A stretch of DNA of 34,371 bases from Desulfobulbaceae bacterium. Lineage in GTDB: Bacteria; Desulfobacterota; Desulfobulbia; Desulfobulbales; VMSU01. The DNA is taken from assembly GCA_015231515.1 (NCBI GenBank), contig JADGBM010000022.1, positions 1 through 34,371 on the forward strand, given 5' to 3'. Made by a program: the position numbers and the translations under genes. Below the pieces are notes generated by a model. That model was not told the DNA's origin. It did not search any database and was given only the letters and a program-made list of their open reading frames with translations. How positions within the stretch are numbered: the first letter of the stretch is position 1; each line of letters starts with the position of its first letter. Of the stretch, positions 1 through 7,470 are shown piece after piece.

Positions 1-550
1 GATGCTTTTGTATATATTCAATAAACTCGTTATCAAACTCCCACATCCGGTAGTCCGTGGTGAGCATGATGCCAGACTTTGGTTTTTTTCCCGTTTTCTT
101 GCAAATAACTTCTTCAGCAATACGGTTAATCCAGAACCCAGGTTGTGCGGGCACGTCTTTGGGCAGATAATGCTTACTTGTTCCTTCATCACGGATGCTC
201 GCGGTTGGAATTATAATATCACCAACATCAACATCATCATCAATACCACCGCACATTCCGAGCATTAAGACACATTCGAGTTTATCAAGATAAGACAAAC
301 AATGCATGATGATGCCAGCTGAGGGTGAACCAACCCCATGATTAATAATTGAGATATTTGACTTATTATCATGAACAACATTCCAGTAACCTGACTTAAC
401 TGGCGATGAAGTTATATTTGCAAAATCCTCAACATAACGCTGAAAATTACAGAGAAGAATATACGATCCAAAATCTTCAACCGACGAACCGGTATAGCGT
501 TCCAAAGTATTGCGTGCGTAGCTATCCGGCCTTAATTGACTCGAGCTCAT
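1..550 (-). CDS. amn: AMP nucleosidase (3' end cut by window edge)
   Basis: The reading frame opens at an ATG at 550 and runs without a stop to base 1, so about 183 codons are visible and the C-terminus lies outside the window. A very strong Shine-Dalgarno (AAGGAGG, 555-561 on the complementary strand) sits 4 bases before the ATG. The protein shows RYTGSSVEDFGSYILL near the start, then INHGVGSPS, the phosphorylase-fold segment LGMCGGIDDD, and RDEGTSKHYLPKDVPA, followed by TTDYRMWE. These match the short AMP nucleosidase form (about 260 residues) of the purine nucleoside phosphorylase superfamily. That enzyme hydrolyses AMP to adenine and ribose 5-phosphate in the cytoplasm and is linked to adenylate balance. 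The catalytic C-terminal acidic region is not visible. A related nucleoside phosphorylase is the only serious alternative. The family is a recall-based call; the frame is directly seen. Confidence 0.85.
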   Translation of the reverse strand, partial: MSSSQLRPDSYARNTLERYTGSSVEDFGSYILLCNFQRYVEDFANITSSPVKSGYWNVVHDNKSNISIINHGVGSPSAGIIMHCLSYLDKLECVLMLGMCGGIDDDVDVGDIIIPTASIRDEGTSKHYLPKDVPAQPGFWINRIAEEVICKKTGKKPKSGIMLTTDYRMWEFDNEFIEYIQKH

Positions 551-712
551 CAACCCTCCTTATTACCTTCTGACTTTTAAATAACGGCACGCCAATTGAC
601 AGCCCGCCAATAATACATTCAACAAATAAACGCATCGACTACGACTTACACGACACTCTATTAAACTTTGCACATTGACCTCACAAGGTTAATGCATTAC
701 CTTCAGGATACT

Positions 713-817
713 ATGAAACCATTAGACAGGATACCCAAATTCTACATACTGCTCATAGTTGTGACAGCCTGGATGTTTATTACTTCCATCTTTGGTGGCA
801 ACTCCCCGGGTACATGA
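713..817 (+). CDS. Possible 34-residue single-pass membrane peptide
   Basis: A short frame starts at ATG 713, preceded by AGGA with 4 bases of spacing, and ends at TGA 815-817. The product begins MKPLDRIPK, continues with a hydrophobic stretch FYILLIVVTAWMFITSIFG (about residues 10-28) and ends in the short tail GNSPGT. A basic N-terminus followed by one membrane segment is a common layout for bacterial small membrane proteins with the N-terminus inside. It lies in the 367-base gap between the AMP nucleosidase gene (opposite strand) and the zinc-ribbon gene. I do not recognise a family. It could be chance, because one hydrophobic frame of this size is not rare. Confidence 0.35.
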   Translation: MKPLDRIPKFYILLIVVTAWMFITSIFGGNSPGT

Positions 818-917
818 ACGACTCCGCCATTATCCTCTCAGTTTGAGACTACCAACAACTCGTCACCTGTCGTTAATTAACAATTTAAATTATTTTTTGT
901 AAATGGAGGAATACCAA

Positions 918-1565
918 ATGAGTATTGATGCATGTTTGAAATATGCAGACGAAGAACACATCTGTCCACACTGCAATACGAAGCTTAGTTGCTGCAACAC
1001 TCCACCAATGCATGTCGGTGATGGTTTGGGCTGGGGCACTGACATTTTCTTTGTATGCTTAAACAACAACTGCTCCTTGTACGTCAATGGCTGGAAACAT
1101 GTGGAAGAGCAATACGGCAAAGTATCTTCGTTCCGCTACATGAAACTTCCAAACGAAGAGAAGGGCTCACCGATGATGGTTGGCAGTCCAATAGCCTTTA
1201 CTGGGTCTATTGTCGATTTTGAAGCGTTGAAGAAGAAAAGTACACGTTACCAGACCGAAAAAACGGCTATCGAAAAGCTCAAAACCTGTGTGCAGGAAAA
1301 AAATCTGGAACCGGTTCTTTTCCTTATAACCGATGAAGACTCAAACTTAGAAGAACGACGTAAAGCCTGCCAGTTATTAGAGGAAATTTGCGATATTTCA
1401 TGTATTGATCCTATTCGCAACCACAAATTTCGTCATACCGAAATTCAACAAATTGCCAATATCGGCATCTCAAAAATGCTGAAGAAAACTTTCCAGAAGG
1501 AGTGTCCACACTGTGCTGAAATCATCAAAGCACAGGCAGCAATTTGTAAACATTGTGGCAAATAA
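918..1565 (+). CDS. Zinc-ribbon protein of unknown function
   Basis: The start at ATG 918 is chosen over an in-frame ATG at 903 because GGAGGA (905-910) lies 7 bases before 918 and overlaps the earlier ATG. The 215-residue product has no signal peptide. It has a cysteine pair at the N-terminus (CPHC, residues 16-19, followed by CC at 25-26) and FFVCLNNNC near residue 43. It ends in a clear four-cysteine zinc ribbon, CPHC (196-199) and CKHC (210-213), of the type often fused to bacterial hypothetical proteins. The middle (about 85-190) is charged and helical and might be HEAT-like. The function is unknown; nucleic-acid or protein binding is a guess from the zinc ribbon. It stands alone, upstream of tRNA-His. 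Confidence 0.85.
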   Translation: MSIDACLKYADEEHICPHCNTKLSCCNTPPMHVGDGLGWGTDIFFVCLNNNCSLYVNGWKHVEEQYGKVSSFRYMKLPNEEKGSPMMVGSPIAFTGSIVDFEALKKKSTRYQTEKTAIEKLKTCVQEKNLEPVLFLITDEDSNLEERRKACQLLEEICDISCIDPIRNHKFRHTEIQQIANIGISKMLKKTFQKECPHCAEIIKAQAAICKHCGK

Positions 1566-1588
1566 TTATTAATTCACACGGATAATAC

Positions 1589-1617
1589 TTGCTATCCAAT
1601 TCTCAATTTTGTATAAC
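1589..1617 (+). promoter_or_regulatory. Sigma-70-type promoter for tRNA-His
   Basis: TTGCTA (1589-1594) and TATAAC (1612-1617) are separated by exactly 17 bases. The predicted transcription start would fall near 1624, about 30 bases before the mature tRNA 5' end, a normal leader for RNase P processing. Confidence 0.6.
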
Positions 1618-1654
1618 AGTTTTCGTTAATCGCAGTGGTGACAATTTTCCATAT

Positions 1655-1732
<78 letters not shown>

Positions 1733-1740
1733 GTAAATTC

Positions 1741-1775
1741 AAGGGATTTGGCAGAAATGTCAAATCCCTTTTTTT
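1741..1775 (+). terminator. Rho-independent terminator of tRNA-His
   Basis: AAGGGATTTG (1741-1750) pairs perfectly with CAAATCCCTT (1761-1770). The stem can extend inward through GCA/TGT around a GAAA loop, and a run of T follows (to 1775). It lies 8 bases after the encoded CCA. Confidence 0.93.
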
Positions 1776-2071
1776 GTTTTGGGTGCCGATGGGGGGTCCA
1801 TTACAAGCGGCAGAACCCACCTCTTTGCTCTTGCGCGAGCGAAAGACGAAGTCGAAAAAATAATTACCCACTGAAACCCATAGAATTCCGGATAACTGAA
1901 CAGTTTTTCCGGAATATCCCGGTTAAGGCAACAATCACTTTTTCATCAAACCGACATAACCAACCGAAATATAAGGATTATTTTTTATTGAGAAGCAGGG
2001 AACAACTCTTGCAAGAAGTTACGTGAAATTATCTAATTTACCAATTCAGCAACTTTAAATATACTAAAAAA
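1776..2071. other. Gap of about 300 bases with one strong hairpin
   Basis: I see no convincing gene here. The frame that crosses it starts inside tRNA-His. The main structure is an imperfect inverted repeat at 1885-1925: ATTCCGGA and TCCGGAAT enclose a second pair AACTG/CAGTT with a two-base loop, forming a roughly 13-bp stem with a small asymmetric internal loop. It has no T run and lies about 150 bases before the PilZ gene. Its role is unknown. Confidence 0.4.
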
Positions 2072-2437
2072 ATGACAAATAAAGAGCGCAGACAGTTTCC
2101 TCGATACACGGTTCCAGGAAAAACCATAGCCATTACTCCGCATAATCTTGGTCAGGTTCTTGATATCAGTCTCGATGGCTGTGCAATTAAATATATTGGC
2201 GAAGATACTCTGCTGAACTCTAATGACTATATTGATATCCTGATGAAAGAAGCAAAAAACAAAGGGTTTTACCTGGAAAAAATTCCTATAAACATGGTCT
2301 GGGAAAACAGCCCTGACTTTTCAGCGTTTAGTACTATAGTTGTCAAAAAAGTTGGAATGAAGTTTAAAGAGTTATCAGCAATCCAACAGCAAGAACTGCA
2401 AATTTTTATCGAGAATTATGGTATTGCAGAGGCTTGA
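2072..2437 (+). CDS. PilZ-domain protein (c-di-GMP receptor)
   Basis: The 121-residue protein is essentially one PilZ domain. The first c-di-GMP binding motif, RRxxxR, is at residues 6-11 (RRQFPR). The second, DxSxxG, is at 31-36 (DISLDG). Both are intact, so dinucleotide binding is expected. The C-terminal half (about 60-115) carries the remaining beta-strands and a helix ending in a QQQEL segment. There is no membrane segment or second domain, so it is probably a cytoplasmic adaptor acting on motility, adhesion or exopolysaccharide. The upstream sequence is A-rich with no clear Shine-Dalgarno. The REC-HD-GYP protein 2 kb downstream could degrade the same signal. A short palindrome (GATTAG-TG-CTAATC, 2494-2507) lies between it and the convergent S4 gene. 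Confidence 0.9.
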   Translation: MTNKERRQFPRYTVPGKTIAITPHNLGQVLDISLDGCAIKYIGEDTLLNSNDYIDILMKEAKNKGFYLEKIPINMVWENSPDFSAFSTIVVKKVGMKFKELSAIQQQELQIFIENYGIAEA

Positions 2438-2524
2438 ACAAACAAGTCGAAATTTGAGATATACAACGTAACTTCCCCAAAACAGCTACTTAAGATTAGT
2501 GCTAATCAGGAAAAAGATAACGCA

Positions 2525-2731
2525 TTACTCCACCACCACCGAGATTTCTCCCACCGTCACGACGTCGCCTGATGTCAGCTGTGCCCCTCTACGTATCTCA
2601 ACGTGACCGTTAACCCTCACATCACCACCTTGAATCATGACCTTGGCCTCACCTCCAGTCGAGGCAATATCGGCAAGCTTCAACAACTGCCCCAAACGTA
2701 TGGTCGTGTCTCGTATTTTTATTTTTTTCAT
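2525..2731 (-). CDS. S4-domain RNA-binding protein (YbcJ-like)
   Basis: The 68-residue protein is a free-standing S4 domain. It contains IRLGQLLKLADIASTGGEAK followed by QGGDVRVNGHVEIRRG and a final beta-strand, matching the layout of E. coli YbcJ (about 70 residues). S4 domains bind structured RNA, and small solo members are thought to act on rRNA, tRNA or ribosomes. The exact target here is unknown. It starts at ATG 2731, only 33 bases from the divergent YgiQ-type gene, so the two must share very compact, overlapping control sequences. Confidence 0.88.
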   Translation of the reverse strand: MKKIKIRDTTIRLGQLLKLADIASTGGEAKVMIQGGDVRVNGHVEIRRGAQLTSGDVVTVGEISVVVE

Positions 2732-2764
2732 ATTAGCGTTCTCGATAATTGGTTATAGTAATCC

Positions 2765-4516
2765 ATGATATCCTTTCTTCCCACCACTTTAACAGAACTC
2801 AAAAGTTTAGAATGGCCACAACTTGACATCATACTGGTGACAGGCGACACCTATATCGACAGCCCCTATATCGGTGCTGCCCTAATCGGTAAACACCTTG
2901 TCTCCCACGGTTTCAAAGTAGGAATTATCGCCCAGCCAGATGTTAATTCGGAGGCCGACATAACCCGTCTAGGCGAGCCAAAACTGTTCTGGGGTGTGAC
3001 CAGCGGCAGCATTGACTCAATGGTCGCCAACTACACCGCCTCAAAGAAACGGCGTAAATCCGATGACTTTACCCCAGGCGGCCTTAACGACAAACGTCCT
3101 GACCGGGCAGTAATCGCCTACACTAACCTGATCAGACGATACTTCAAAAACACTGCGCCAATTGTGCTAGGGGGGATAGAGGCTAGCCTCCGGCGCATAG
3201 CCCATTATGATTTTTGGACAGATAAGGTCAGAAAATCAATTTTATTTGATTCAAAGGCCGATATCCTCATTTACGGCATGGCTGAAAAGTCAATTTATCA
3301 CCTGGCCAACAATTTACAAGCAGACAAATCGTCCAAAAATATACCCGGACTGTGTTACATCGACAGCTCAGCTCCAACTGATTTTATCGAACTGCCGACT
3401 TTTGACGAATGCACTACCGACAAAGATCAGTTCAGCCGGATGTTTAATGAATTCTACAAGAACAATGACCCCTTGACGGCATCAGGCCTTTACCAGCAAT
3501 ACGACAGTCGCTACCTGATTCAAAATCCTCCATCACCCCATTTATCAACTCATGAACTCGACAGCATTCATGAAATTAATTTTTCCCGTAATGTCCACCC
3601 CTATTATGCGAAGCTTGGTAAAGTTAAGGCCCAGGAGACCATTAAATTTGCCATCACAACACATCGAGGCTGCTATGGTGAGTGTAATTTTTGTGCTATT
3701 GCCGTCCATCAGGGCAGAACAGTTATCAGCCGTTCCAGTGAGTCTATCATCAATGAGGCCAAAAAACTTTCCGCACATCCAGAGTTCAAAGGAAATATCT
3801 CAGACGTTGGTGGACCCACAGCAAACATGTACGGTTATGAATGCAAACAAAAGCTTACGATTGGTGCGTGTAAAAACAAACGATGCCTGTACCCGCAGAT
3901 CTGTAAAAACCTTAAAGCAAACCATAAACCCTACTCTAAACTTCTCGACTCCATAATGACCTTGCCCAACATTAAAAATGTTTTTGTTGCCTCCGGCATC
4001 CGCTATGACCTTCTTTCTTCCGACTCCAGTGGAGATCAGTGCCTCTCGCAGATCGTCCGGCACCATACCTCCGGCCAAATGAAAATTGCACCAGAGCATA
4101 CAGTTGACAAAATTCTGGCCGTTATGGGTAAACCTGGCTCTTCAGAACTACTGAAGTTCAAGAAAAAATTTGATCAGTTATCGTCTGGTGCCGGCAAAAA
4201 GCAGTTTCTTACGTATTATTTTATAGCAGCACACCCTGGAAGTACACTGGAGGACATGACTAAACTCAAGAGTTTTTGCTTCAAAGAGCTGAACTGTTCG
4301 CCAGAGCAAGTCCAGATTTTCACACCTACTCCTTCAACATATTCAACGCTTATGTATTGGACCGAAAGAGATCCATTTACTGGCAAAAAATTGACGGTTG
4401 AAAAGAGTGCTGCTCGCAAGGAAAACCAGAAGACAACACTGACAAAAAAACCAGGTACTAAAAGTAATGGTATTGCTGGCCGAGGAAATGGTATAAAAAT
4501 AAGAAAGTGGAAATAA
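2765..4516 (+). CDS. YgiQ-family radical SAM protein
   Basis: The 583-residue protein follows the YgiQ layout. The N-terminal region (about 1-150) begins with LDIILVTGDTYIDSPYIGAA and VGIIAQPD, a cobalamin-binding-like fold. The radical SAM core has the CxxxCxxC cluster motif at residues 303-310 (CYGECNFC), which binds the 4Fe-4S cluster that cleaves S-adenosylmethionine. Further cysteines at CKNKRCLYPQICKN and the segment APEHT lie C-terminal to it, followed by a basic low-complexity tail rich in K, T and G, usual for the family. The substrate is not established. The N-terminus is about 30 residues shorter than the E. coli protein. No strong ribosome site precedes ATG 2765, so the start is moderately certain. 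Confidence 0.9.
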   Translation: MISFLPTTLTELKSLEWPQLDIILVTGDTYIDSPYIGAALIGKHLVSHGFKVGIIAQPDVNSEADITRLGEPKLFWGVTSGSIDSMVANYTASKKRRKSDDFTPGGLNDKRPDRAVIAYTNLIRRYFKNTAPIVLGGIEASLRRIAHYDFWTDKVRKSILFDSKADILIYGMAEKSIYHLANNLQADKSSKNIPGLCYIDSSAPTDFIELPTFDECTTDKDQFSRMFNEFYKNNDPLTASGLYQQYDSRYLIQNPPSPHLSTHELDSIHEINFSRNVHPYYAKLGKVKAQETIKFAITTHRGCYGECNFCAIAVHQGRTVISRSSESIINEAKKLSAHPEFKGNISDVGGPTANMYGYECKQKLTIGACKNKRCLYPQICKNLKANHKPYSKLLDSIMTLPNIKNVFVASGIRYDLLSSDSSGDQCLSQIVRHHTSGQMKIAPEHTVDKILAVMGKPGSSELLKFKKKFDQLSSGAGKKQFLTYYFIAAHPGSTLEDMTKLKSFCFKELNCSPEQVQIFTPTPSTYSTLMYWTERDPFTGKKLTVEKSAARKENQKTTLTKKPGTKSNGIAGRGNGIKIRKWK

Positions 4517-4531
4517 TACGGACGGGGATTT

Positions 4532-5599
4532 TCAATTATCGGAAAATTTTACCTTTAGAACTAAAATCTCGTCGAGACTGTCCAGAAAGCGATCCAACAG
4601 TGTCGCATCAAAATGAGTCCCCCTACCCTCACGAAGAATTTCAGTTGCTTTCTCAGTTGACATTGCCGCCTTATAAACACGATCGGAGGTAAGTGCATCA
4701 AACACATCACAGATAGCAGAAATGCGACCTTCAATAGGTATAGTATCACCAACTAATCCAAGTGGATACCCTCCACCACCAACCTTTTCATGATGGGTTC
4801 GCGCTATTGAGGCCCCCAGGTTAAGTAGTTCTGAGGTCGATCCTTTTAATATGCGATAACCAATTTCTGAATGTGTTTTTATTGTATCAAACTCTTCTTT
4901 TGTTAATGCTCCCGGCTTAAGCAATATCGTATCGGGGATTCCTATTTTGCCAACATCATGCAATGGACTGGCAATTCGTATTTGCTCACAAAAAACGGCA
5001 TTAAGGCCTGACTTTCTGGCAAGAACCTCACAGTAATGGCCCATTCGGATCGTGTGCTGTGCCGTCTCATTATCACGAAACTCAGCAGCCTTAGCCAAAC
5101 GAATAATTGTCTCTTCGCGGGAGTTACGAATTTCGACATCTGCAAGCTGTAACTTCTTGGTGCGCTCATAGACCAGCGCCTCAAGCCCATCACTGTAGAG
5201 ATGGTTCTCTATCTCAAGCTCGCGCCTGCGCAAGGCATTTGAGATATTAATCAATAGTTCATTGCGCTCAAACGGCTTAATAATATAGCCGTATGCCCCG
5301 AGTTCCAGAGTGTTGACAGCCACTTTCCGGTCATCAACAGCAGTGGCCATTAGAACTGCAATGTTTCTATCCACTAGAAAAACTTCACGCAGGAGATCGA
5401 TCCCTGTTTTATTAGGCATATTGATATCAGATATTATAAGGGAATATTCTTCCTTACCAAGAAGCTCCAAAGCTTCATCAACTCCCGAAGCCGTTTGGGT
5501 ATCATATCCATCTGCCATGATAATCTGTGAGATGAGCTCGCGAATAGGTTCTTCATCGTCAACTATTAGAATTTTTTTGGTCGTATTACGATCAGCCAT
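4532..5599 (-). CDS. Response regulator with HD-GYP c-di-GMP phosphodiesterase domain
   Basis: I chose ATG 5599 because the receiver domain begins there; a GTG at 5653 would add 18 residues with no domain. Residues 1-125 are a REC domain with acidic pocket DDE at 14-16, phospho-acceptor D58 (SDINMP) and K108 in IIKPF. After a helical linker (125-165) an HD-GYP domain spans about 165-350. It has H214-D215 (PLHDVGKIG), THSEIGYRIL, HHE at 269-271 and GGGYP ending at 279. HD-GYP proteins hydrolyse c-di-GMP to pGpG or GMP using a di-iron or related metal site. The usual W-D after HHE-x is replaced by V-G (HHEKVGGGGYP), but the metal ligands look intact. It converges on the YgiQ-type gene with 15 bases between stops. 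The partner kinase is not in the window. Confidence 0.88.
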   Translation of the reverse strand: MADRNTTKKILIVDDEEPIRELISQIIMADGYDTQTASGVDEALELLGKEEYSLIISDINMPNKTGIDLLREVFLVDRNIAVLMATAVDDRKVAVNTLELGAYGYIIKPFERNELLINISNALRRRELEIENHLYSDGLEALVYERTKKLQLADVEIRNSREETIIRLAKAAEFRDNETAQHTIRMGHYCEVLARKSGLNAVFCEQIRIASPLHDVGKIGIPDTILLKPGALTKEEFDTIKTHSEIGYRILKGSTSELLNLGASIARTHHEKVGGGGYPLGLVGDTIPIEGRISAICDVFDALTSDRVYKAAMSTEKATEILREGRGTHFDATLLDRFLDSLDEILVLKVKFSDN

Positions 5600-5931
5600 A
5601 TAAATACTTTTTATCGTGAAGTTGTGTAGGCTTTGCTGTTTATAAAATTTCACAAAACAGTAATAAAAGTAACAATGAGTGCAAGCTATAAAACTAATGG
5701 CACTGAGGCCAACTCTTCAGCGCCATTTTCTTATTCTATGAGTTCAGGCAAAGCTTGTCAAAGATATTGATTTTTTTTTTGTATTTTTTTTACTGAAACC
5801 CTTCTTCCATACTCATCCGATTTACAGCTGGATGCTTTAACAGTCAGAAATATTTTGGCTCTCCTAACATCAGAACTCTTGATCTGCGGGAATGGCCGGT
5901 GGCACCATAAACAGATTTTTTTTGCAAATAT
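5600..5931. other. Non-coding stretch, T-rich
   Basis: I find no supportable gene in this stretch. It has two long T runs (around 5769-5792) and an otherwise unstructured sequence. It holds the upstream region of the HD-GYP gene at its left edge and merges on the right with the broken-gene scar that begins at 5932. It may itself be decayed coding sequence. Confidence 0.4.
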
Positions 5932-6105
5932 CTATCCGGCGGGCCTGCCGGCAAGCTCATAAACAAGAAGTAGATCCGTACCAGGATAAATCACCTTTGC
6001 CTCATTAAGTTTATCGAATAATTTTTCCAATTCTCGATTCGCTGCCGGCCTTGACGCACTGTATACGCGAATTTTCAATTTCTTCTTTTCTGGCTCTGAT
6101 GGAAA
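5932..6105 (-). pseudogene. C-terminal remnant of an unrecognised protein
   Basis: On the minus strand a frame reads from 6105 down to a TAG at 5934-5932. It gives about 57 protein-like residues, including EKKKLKIRVYSASRP, ELEKLFDKLNEAK, VIYPGTDLLLVYELAG and a final RPAG. The frame has no start codon and is closed upstream by the TAG at 6108-6106, which is also the last codon of the adjacent transposase remnant. It therefore looks like the tail of a gene cut by that element. The YPGTDLxLVYEL ending reminds me of tails seen in some transposase-like proteins, but I cannot assign a family. Confidence 0.45.
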
Positions 6106-6359
6106 CTAAGAGGGACACTTCCCATATTTGTTGTTGCACTCCGCACCCCGACTTGGTCGCCCTGCTTTTTTCACCCTGATCTTACGGTTCAGTTCATTTT
6201 CTATGGTATCGATAAAGCTCTCCTTGCTAAGCGTAACTTTGCGGATGGCGTCATTTTATGTCAGTTTTCATCGTCAAAAAAGACCACCGAACGGTTATTG
6301 CCACGCAGGGTGATGTGATGGGGATTCCCAGGGGCTATGATGCGGGCGATTCTTGGCAT
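6106..6359 (-). pseudogene. Internally deleted REP-associated tyrosine transposase (RAYT, Y1 family)
   Basis: From ATG 6359 the minus strand encodes MPRIARIIAPGNPHHITLRG followed by NNRSVVFFDDEN and a stop. This is the recognisable N-terminus of the IS200-like Y1 transposases of the RAYT group, where the HH pair binds the metal for the HUH nuclease. After the stop, the next stretch in another frame reads KVTLSKESFIDTIENELNRK and then a basic KKAGRP segment, the typical C-terminus of the same family, ending KYGKCPS and TAG at 6108-6106. The central part with the catalytic tyrosine, about 100-150 residues, is missing. This is one gene with a large internal deletion and a frame change, not a functional transposase. 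Confidence 0.82.
6112..6129 (+). repeat. Left 18-bp inverted repeat of the RAYT scar
   Basis: GGGACACTTCCCATATTT, an exact inverted copy of 6396-6413. Confidence 0.85.
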
Positions 6360-6395
6360 GTGGGGAAGGTAACTTGAAACAGAACAGGAGTGAAG

Positions 6396-6413
6396 AAATA
6401 TGGGAAGTGTCCC
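6396..6413 (-). repeat. Right 18-bp inverted repeat of the RAYT scar
   Basis: AAATATGGGAAGTGTCCC on the plus strand, the exact reverse complement of 6112-6129. Confidence 0.85.
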
Positions 6414-6519
6414 TTTTCATCCAAAACGAAGTTCAGTCAACTTTTCACTTACACAATCACCTAACAACACGAAAACCCGGATAGCCAACTTTATAAACAG
6501 ATGCGCGCACAATCAATTA

Positions 6520-7281
6520 TTAAAAGCATAATCGGTCATTTGCTTGCGGTACAAACCATTCTCTATCCCCGGCGGCCTGGTTCAATCTATCTTTAATCTT
6601 GGCAAGATTACTTCTTCTCTCCAAAACATTCACATGAACGACTGCCAGACGCTTACATTTTACAGCACGGGCAAAATCGACAACATGAGCACTACTGCAG
6701 TGGCCTGGAATACTATCTTCAAATGAATAACACTCATGGACAACTAAATCACAATCCTGAGCCAATGCCACAGACGATGCGGTGGGACGCCCATCCCCGC
6801 TGTAAAAAAGCGCCTTCCCCTGACAACTAACCCGCACTGCCATAGCTGGCTGAGAATGATCAACAAGTGCGGCAGAGAGTTCAAACTCACCAATTGATGC
6901 GAGGTCTCCTGAACACATTTCAACGCACTCCACGTCAAACGAAAATTTTTTTCGACATAGAGGATATGCCATTTCCATAATCGCATCAAACTTGGCAGTT
7001 ACTCCCTGCGGGCCATAAATATGTACCTCCCCCGCCCTTTTCATCGCATTCATTTGCAACAGCAGTAAAGGCAAGCCAAAAATATGATCACCATGAAAAT
7101 GCGAGATCCATATCCCTTGTAACTCTTCAGGATCAGAACATTGGCCAAAATATTGATGTGCAGTCGTAAAACCGCAATCCAAAAGAAGCCCAGCCCTTCT
7201 CTTTGAATCAAAAACCAGAATTGAGGTATTGGGTTCAACAGGGTCACAGGCTTCACCAACACCAAGAAACAGTGCTTCCAT
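6520..7281 (-). CDS. Metallo-beta-lactamase-fold hydrolase, RNase Z-like
   Basis: The 253-residue protein has the metal-binding motif HFHGDH at residues 61-66, preceded by a LLLDCG turn and followed by FYSGDGRPT, which carries the bridging aspartate. Near the C-terminus are VHECYSFED and AHVVDFA, and the conserved histidine of VVHVN. This order (HxHxDH, GD, HE) is that of the ribonuclease Z / ElaC group, which trims tRNA 3' ends, and of related phosphodiesterases. It is shorter than typical RNase Z (about 300) and lacks an obvious extended flexible arm, and the tRNA genes seen here encode CCA. A general phosphodiesterase role is therefore as likely as tRNA processing. It is divergent from the SNF2 ATPase gene. 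Confidence 0.8.
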   Translation of the reverse strand: MEALFLGVGEACDPVEPNTSILVFDSKRRAGLLLDCGFTTAHQYFGQCSDPEELQGIWISHFHGDHIFGLPLLLLQMNAMKRAGEVHIYGPQGVTAKFDAIMEMAYPLCRKKFSFDVECVEMCSGDLASIGEFELSAALVDHSQPAMAVRVSCQGKALFYSGDGRPTASSVALAQDCDLVVHECYSFEDSIPGHCSSAHVVDFARAVKCKRLAVVHVNVLERRSNLAKIKDRLNQAAGDREWFVPQANDRLCF

Positions 7282-7332
7282 CGATTAATCCTTTATGATC
7301 TTACGTTTATTCGGTATAGTGAGCTCTTGCCC

Positions 7333-7382
7333 TTTGAACCTCACCCAGCATCGCTGGGAGGATAAGACCTTTTTAGTTCAAA
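7333..7382. promoter_or_regulatory. Nested inverted repeats in a divergent promoter region
   Basis: TTTGAAC (7333-7339) pairs with GTTCAAA (7376-7382). Inside them CCCAGC (7344-7349) and GCTGGG (7353-7358) form a tight hairpin with a three-base loop. The structure lies between the RNase Z-like gene and the SNF2 gene, in the leader of one or both. It has no terminal T run in the right place for a simple terminator. Confidence 0.4.
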
Positions 7383-7448
7383 ATCAATTTTATGCCTCTT
7401 TGGACTGTGCATTACAACGACACTTTTTCACCGATGTTATAACGAAGG

Positions 7449-7458
7449 GTGTTAACAC
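7449..7458. promoter_or_regulatory. Perfect 10-bp palindrome, operator-like
   Basis: GTGTTAACAC is a perfect palindrome 12 bases before the SNF2 start codon. Its size and place suit a dimeric repressor site, but no regulator is identifiable. Confidence 0.3.
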
Positions 7459-7470
7459 GAGTAGCCATTA

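Larger units (their letters stand above)
6108..6417. mobile_element. Roughly 310-bp deleted RAYT element bounded by inverted repeats
   Basis: The transposase remnant is bracketed by GGGACACTTCCCATATTT at 6112-6129 and its exact reverse complement at 6396-6413, with partial matching for a few more bases outward. The left repeat overlaps the 3' end of the transposase remnant, and the right repeat lies about 35 bases before its start codon. The unit looks like a non-autonomous derivative of a RAYT element and interrupts or abuts an older gene whose tail is at 5932-6105. Confidence 0.65.

Noticed and set aside
6128-6313. Open frame on the plus strand through the RAYT scar
   Set aside because: It is antisense to the transposase remnant, which is recognisable on the minus strand.
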